A stretch of DNA of 64,000 bases from assembly GCA_045113775.1 (NCBI GenBank), contig JBGUJH010000018.1:1-64000 (forward strand), read 5' to 3'. This DNA comes from CAG-791 sp045113775 (lineage in GTDB: Bacteria; Bacillota; Clostridia; Lachnospirales; Lachnospiraceae). The position numbers and the translations under genes were made by a program. Below the pieces are notes generated by a model. That model was not told the DNA's origin. It was given only the letters and a program-made list of their open reading frames with translations, and searched no databases. The stretch's first letter is position 1, and each line of letters opens with the position of its first letter. Shown here piece by piece: positions 60,589 to 64,000 of the stretch.

Positions 60589-60724
60589 GATTTGCCGTAT
60601 GGATTACATGGCGCTTTCCCGAAACAATTCATTCTCACAACAATGGAAGGGAACAAAACTGTTTTGCGGCAGGAAATCCCTGCCGTGTGATCAGAGAGAT
60701 AACTGATAAAGAAAGGATTATGCT

Positions 60725-61192
60725 ATGAAAAAAGTGATTATCTGCGCGGAAGCTTCAGCAGTGCACCTTAAAAAGGTGATCGTCGATTTTCTTGCCAAAG
60801 AGGGATATGACTTTGTGGACGCCACATCCCGCGACGATCTCAGCTATATTGAGGCCGGATCTATCATCGGTGAGAACATCTCTAAGGGAGAGTATCAGTT
60901 CGGAATCGTCATGTGCGGATCCGGAATGGGCGTCAATCTGGTGGCCAACCGCTATTCAGGTGTTTACTGCGGACTGTGTGAGTCGCTGCACACCGCCAAG
61001 ATGGCCCGCACGATCACAAATTGCAACGTGCTGGCGCTGGGCGGAAATATAGTAGCCTATGATCTCGCATGCCGCATGGTTAAAGCTTTCCTTGACACGG
61101 AATTCGGCGAGACATTCCCGGAGGAGGTCGTACCGGCACTGAAAAAGATGTTCGATGAAATGGACGAAGTGGACAAGAAGACGCACGGGTGA
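60725..61192 (+). CDS. RpiB/LacA/LacB family sugar-phosphate isomerase
   Basis: 155 residues with the family active-site motif CGSGMGV near residue 65 and the substrate-phosphate region SLHTAKMARTITNCNVLALG around 88-107. It interconverts aldose and ketose phosphates (ribose-5-P or allose/galactose-6-P type). The canonical CGTGxG reads CGSGMG here and the N-terminal DHAG motif is replaced by AEASAVHL, so it is a diverged member whose substrate is unclear. GAAAGGAT precedes the ATG. Single gene. Confidence 0.85.
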   Translation: MKKVIICAEASAVHLKKVIVDFLAKEGYDFVDATSRDDLSYIEAGSIIGENISKGEYQFGIVMCGSGMGVNLVANRYSGVYCGLCESLHTAKMARTITNCNVLALGGNIVAYDLACRMVKAFLDTEFGETFPEEVVPALKKMFDEMDEVDKKTHG

Positions 61193-61249
61193 TTTTGGAT
61201 TTGACGTACATGTATAGACAAAAATACGCAATACCGTCAAGGAGAATAG

Positions 61250-63310
61250 ATGGAAACGGAAAAGAAAGCTAATAATACAATGCAAGTAGAATTGACGAAG
61301 AGGTCCCTTCTCCGTACATCAGGAAAGTGTTTTGTTCTGGCATCAATCACAGCCATTCTGGGAATGCTGCTGCTGACTGGCTGCGCTTCTGCGACTCCGC
61401 AGACAGAGCAGCAAGGCCAGCCGGAGGCGCAGACAGAACAGCAAGGCCAAACGGTAGAACAGGCAGAGCAGCAAGCCCAACCGGAAGCGCAGGAAGGCGG
61501 TTCAATTTCTTATACAGAGAAGGAAGTTCCGATCTTCAAAGATGCCGACACCGGTGAGACCGTTGGTCTCCGGTTCTATGAGGACCAGCCGAATGTCGCT
61601 TACATCAATATAGCCGATTATTATCACCTGTTTTTCCCGGACAAGGAGATGACTGTTCAGGAAAGCGGGACGGATACGGATGTCTATACTGTTGTAAATG
61701 CCACAGGATCCGCGACAGTGGATACGGCAGAGGAGACCATTTCCTCAGAAGATATGGCTGCTTTCACAAATGTGATGATACTGACGCAGGAAGGTATGGA
61801 CAACGTATATTTGGACGGCGCGCCTTATGTGAGGGTCGAAGACACACAATATACGCCGGAGAAAAGCCTTGTGACATACGACCTGAGTGAATATCAGATC
61901 GATATTCGCGCGGACGACAAGGGACTGTATCTGCCGATTGCTACACTTTGTGATATGTACTCGGATCTGGTATATCACTCTGCGTTTTATGATGGGACGA
62001 AGGTATACGTTGAGGATACGAATGAGGACAATGCGCCTTACATGACAGATCCTGACTATGAGAATAACAATTACACGGCTGTTCAGAGACCGGCAGACCT
62101 TGCGGACTTTACGTACAGGGAGCTGTGTTTTGCCATCGATCATTTCTACGGACTTCCGGGACGCTGTGTGCTGAACGATGCAGTGGCGGAGAAGGGACTG
62201 GATCGAGCGCTCACGGATTTTGGGCCGGCCGGCGAAGAAACGAAACGGCTGATCCGGTCCACCGATATGGGCGAATATCTGGCGGGCATGAATTATCTCA
62301 ACTACTTCTTTTATGACGGAGGACATACATTTATCTTTCCCGGATATATGGGTGAATCCCTGATGTCTGAAGAGCTGAAAGAGCGTTATACGGCGGTCAG
62401 AAATGACCACAGCGAGCTCGAAGAGCTGTACAAAGGCGCATTGCTGGAATTCTCCTCCCTGTCTGAAGAAAATAGTGGCAAAAAAGCGCTGAGAGACGCC
62501 GCTTACGGCAAGGACGTCACTTATGTGAAGCGGGGCGACACCGCTGTCTGTGTATTTGACACATTCAGCGCAGCGGATATCAATGCGATGTCGGACTATC
62601 TGGCCGGAAAGACAACAGAACTTCCTGTCAATGGAGGCGATCCTATCGCGATCTTTCTGGATGCGCTGAGGCAGGCGTCGGAAGACGAAGAAGTCCGCAA
62701 CCTCGTGATCGATGTTTCCAATAATCTGGGCGGCTCGGCGGACATTGTGGCCGCGATGTCGGGTGTGATCCTGGGGGACAAGGGAAGCAGCATCACTTTC
62801 GACAGCGTATTCACGGGACAGAAGTGCCGGGAAATCTTCACAGTCGACAGAAACTTCGACGGAAAATTTGATGAGAAGGACAAGGAAGTGGATTACGGCC
62901 TTCGCTTCGGTATTCTGATCAGCAGAGAATCTTTTTCCGGGGGCAACCTTTTGCCGTTCACAATGAAAGACAACGGGGTCCTTGTGATGGGAGAGAAGAG
63001 CCGGGGCGGCTCCTGCGCGGTGCAGAGAATGGCGACGGCGGACGGTTATCTGTTCTGGATCTCATCCGCCCGTTTTCGCATGACAGATAAGAATGGCAGC
63101 AACATTGACGGGGGCATTGAGCCGGACGTGGATCTGGTCGTAAAAAATGAGGACGGAAGCAACAAAACGCTAAAAATGGAGGTTGAATCCGCTCAATTAT
63201 TCGGAGTCGGACCTCAGACCGAAACAACAACGATAGAAATGAATGACTACTCAGAGTTCTATAATATAGACAGGCTGAGTGAGGAGATGAACGCATTTTA
63301 CGGCGAATGA
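61250..63310 (+). CDS. S41 family peptidase-like lipoprotein
   Basis: 686 residues. Lipoprotein signal with a charged 20-residue lead-in (lipobox LLLTGC about residue 45), then a Gln/Glu/Ala-rich linker of imperfect repeats (TEQQGQPEAQ type, about 50-80). The C-terminal half has the S41 (C-terminal processing/tricorn) fold: LVIDVSNNLGGSADIV near residue 483 and the catalytic Ser region ISRESFSGGNLLPF near residue 563, then GEKSRGGSC. It would act outside the membrane. AAGGAG is five bases before the ATG. The following gene is another peptidase 41 bp on. Confidence 0.87.
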   Translation: METEKKANNTMQVELTKRSLLRTSGKCFVLASITAILGMLLLTGCASATPQTEQQGQPEAQTEQQGQTVEQAEQQAQPEAQEGGSISYTEKEVPIFKDADTGETVGLRFYEDQPNVAYINIADYYHLFFPDKEMTVQESGTDTDVYTVVNATGSATVDTAEETISSEDMAAFTNVMILTQEGMDNVYLDGAPYVRVEDTQYTPEKSLVTYDLSEYQIDIRADDKGLYLPIATLCDMYSDLVYHSAFYDGTKVYVEDTNEDNAPYMTDPDYENNNYTAVQRPADLADFTYRELCFAIDHFYGLPGRCVLNDAVAEKGLDRALTDFGPAGEETKRLIRSTDMGEYLAGMNYLNYFFYDGGHTFIFPGYMGESLMSEELKERYTAVRNDHSELEELYKGALLEFSSLSEENSGKKALRDAAYGKDVTYVKRGDTAVCVFDTFSAADINAMSDYLAGKTTELPVNGGDPIAIFLDALRQASEDEEVRNLVIDVSNNLGGSADIVAAMSGVILGDKGSSITFDSVFTGQKCREIFTVDRNFDGKFDEKDKEVDYGLRFGILISRESFSGGNLLPFTMKDNGVLVMGEKSRGGSCAVQRMATADGYLFWISSARFRMTDKNGSNIDGGIEPDVDLVVKNEDGSNKTLKMEVESAQLFGVGPQTETTTIEMNDYSEFYNIDRLSEEMNAFYGE

Positions 63311-63351
63311 GGCGGACCGTATAGGCAATTGATGTATATGAGGTAATTAAG

Positions 63352-64000
63352 GTGAAACTGTTCATGACCAGCAGCCCCATGGGCGCATACAGAAGTACTA
63401 AGGCTCCGTCTTTCAAAGGGCTGAATCCGGCCAACGGCATGGTGGAAGAGCTGAAGTCCTATTGGAGAGAGGACTCACGGTGTCTTCTCATCTCGGCGTT
63501 TCCGGACAAATTTGATCTGAACGACGGGATGAGAGGAGATTTCGAGAGGATTTTCAGAGAGACCGGCCTGTCAGTGAAATGCATGGATCTGTGCGACCGG
63601 CGCGGCGGAAGAGCCGTTATTTATCAGCTGTCTCACTACGATATGGTAATCCTCGGAGGCGGGCACGTGCCGACGGAGAAAGCCTTTTTTGACGAGATCG
63701 GATTGCGCGAAGCCCTTCAAGGATGGGACGGTATTGTGATGGGGATCAGCGCGGGCAGCATGAACTGCGCCGATGTGGTCTACGCGCAGCCGGAGATGCC
63801 CGGTGAGGCTGTGGACCCGTCCTATCAGAAGTTCATCCGGGGACTGGGACTTACAGATGTCAATGTTTTGCCGCACTATCAGGCGGTGAAGGACGACTAT
63901 GTCGACGGAATGAGGCTCATGGAGGATATTACATATCCGGACAGTATCGGCAGGGTTTTCTATGCAATCGTGGACGGCAGTTATGTACTGCAGACTGAGG
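63352..64000 (+). CDS. Peptidase S51 (dipeptidase E-like), truncated by the window end
   Basis: A frame open to the last base, starting GTG eight bases after GAGG (VKLFMTSSP). The nucleophile Ser motif GISAGSMNCAD lies near residue 127, with ILGGGHVPTEKAFF before it and LPHYQ after it, as in S51 peptidases (PepE type, cleaving Asp-X dipeptides; cyanophycinase is a relative). About 216 residues are visible; the C-terminus lies outside the window. An internal ATG 12 bases later is an alternative start. It follows the S41 gene with a 41-bp gap, possibly the same operon. Confidence 0.82.
   Translation, partial: MKLFMTSSPMGAYRSTKAPSFKGLNPANGMVEELKSYWREDSRCLLISAFPDKFDLNDGMRGDFERIFRETGLSVKCMDLCDRRGGRAVIYQLSHYDMVILGGGHVPTEKAFFDEIGLREALQGWDGIVMGISAGSMNCADVVYAQPEMPGEAVDPSYQKFIRGLGLTDVNVLPHYQAVKDDYVDGMRLMEDITYPDSIGRVFYAIVDGSYVLQTE

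Noticed and set aside
1..64000. tRNA, rRNA, insertion sequence or prophage genes
   Set aside because: None found by reading for CCA-ended cloverleaf patterns, transposase or integrase motifs, or phage structural genes; short RNAs could still be missed.

Overview
The window looks like a gut-type Clostridia (Lachnospiraceae-like) chromosome. Housekeeping genes sit at the edges (GGGtGRT protein, C_GCAxxG_C_C protein, MATE exporter, EFR1 flavo-ferredoxin, MnmA). The middle is a carbohydrate/plant-glycoside island of roughly 50 kb. Gram-positive-style AGGAGG ribosome sites, lipobox lipoproteins, GPH-type symporters and many fibrolytic-type glycosidases fit this, but no rRNA or marker is present to name a species. 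No mobile-element gene, CRISPR array, tRNA or rRNA was seen.

Layout. 1-6.5 kb: general metabolism, a clostripain-type lipoprotein peptidase and an exporter. 6.6-9.1 kb: a circularly permuted GH3 enzyme on the minus strand. 10-12.8 kb, 18.1-20.8 kb and 38.1-39.5 kb: three separate two-gene modules, each pairing a sugar-isomerase-like TIM barrel with a small DUF6379 protein. This is the alpha/beta composition of C-glycoside deglycosidase (CGD), the enzyme that breaks the C-C bond of 3''-oxidised C-glycosyl flavonoids. Two modules carry their own GPH symporter. 13-17.8 kb and 26.6-29 kb: three very large AraC regulators fused to a GH39-like barrel. 24.7-37.5 kb: GH35-like, GH3, GH43, another GPH symporter and a GH106-like enzyme. 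39.5-44.3 kb: an AraC regulator and araA-kinase-araD for L-arabinose. 45-55 kb: three Gfo/Idh/MocA oxidoreductases, a fourth TIM-barrel isomerase, an esterase and a sugar ABC importer. 55-57 kb: a beta-glucuronidase. 57-64 kb: a decayed metallohydrolase fragment, mnmA, a frameshifted M4-type protease, an RpiB-like isomerase, an S41 lipoprotein peptidase and the start of an S51 peptidase.

How it fits together (inference). Plant glycosides enter by the GPH symporters or ABC importer. Outer sugars are trimmed by GH3/GH43/GH35/GH106/GH2 enzymes. A Gfo/Idh/MocA enzyme oxidises the sugar at C3, and a CGD pair releases the aglycone from the C-linked sugar. Released arabinose is fed to araA-kinase-araD.

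The most striking signal is regulatory. Seven promoters, at 9.8, 26.4, 29.0, 37.9, 44.8, 47.2 and 51.1 kb, share one architecture. It is an inverted repeat TGCAACAAA-N9-TTTGTTGCA, then a TTGCAA box 30 or 40 bp downstream, then 24 bp, a (T/G)GAAAAG box, 21 bp and a TAAAAT-like -10. The seven drive CGD modules, GH3, oxidoreductases, the ABC importer and one of the AraC-GH39 genes itself. This defines a local regulon and points to the AraC-GH39 proteins as its sensors. Four tandem-repeat arrays also occupy intergenic gaps; two of them, 32 kb apart, belong to the same 53-bp family.
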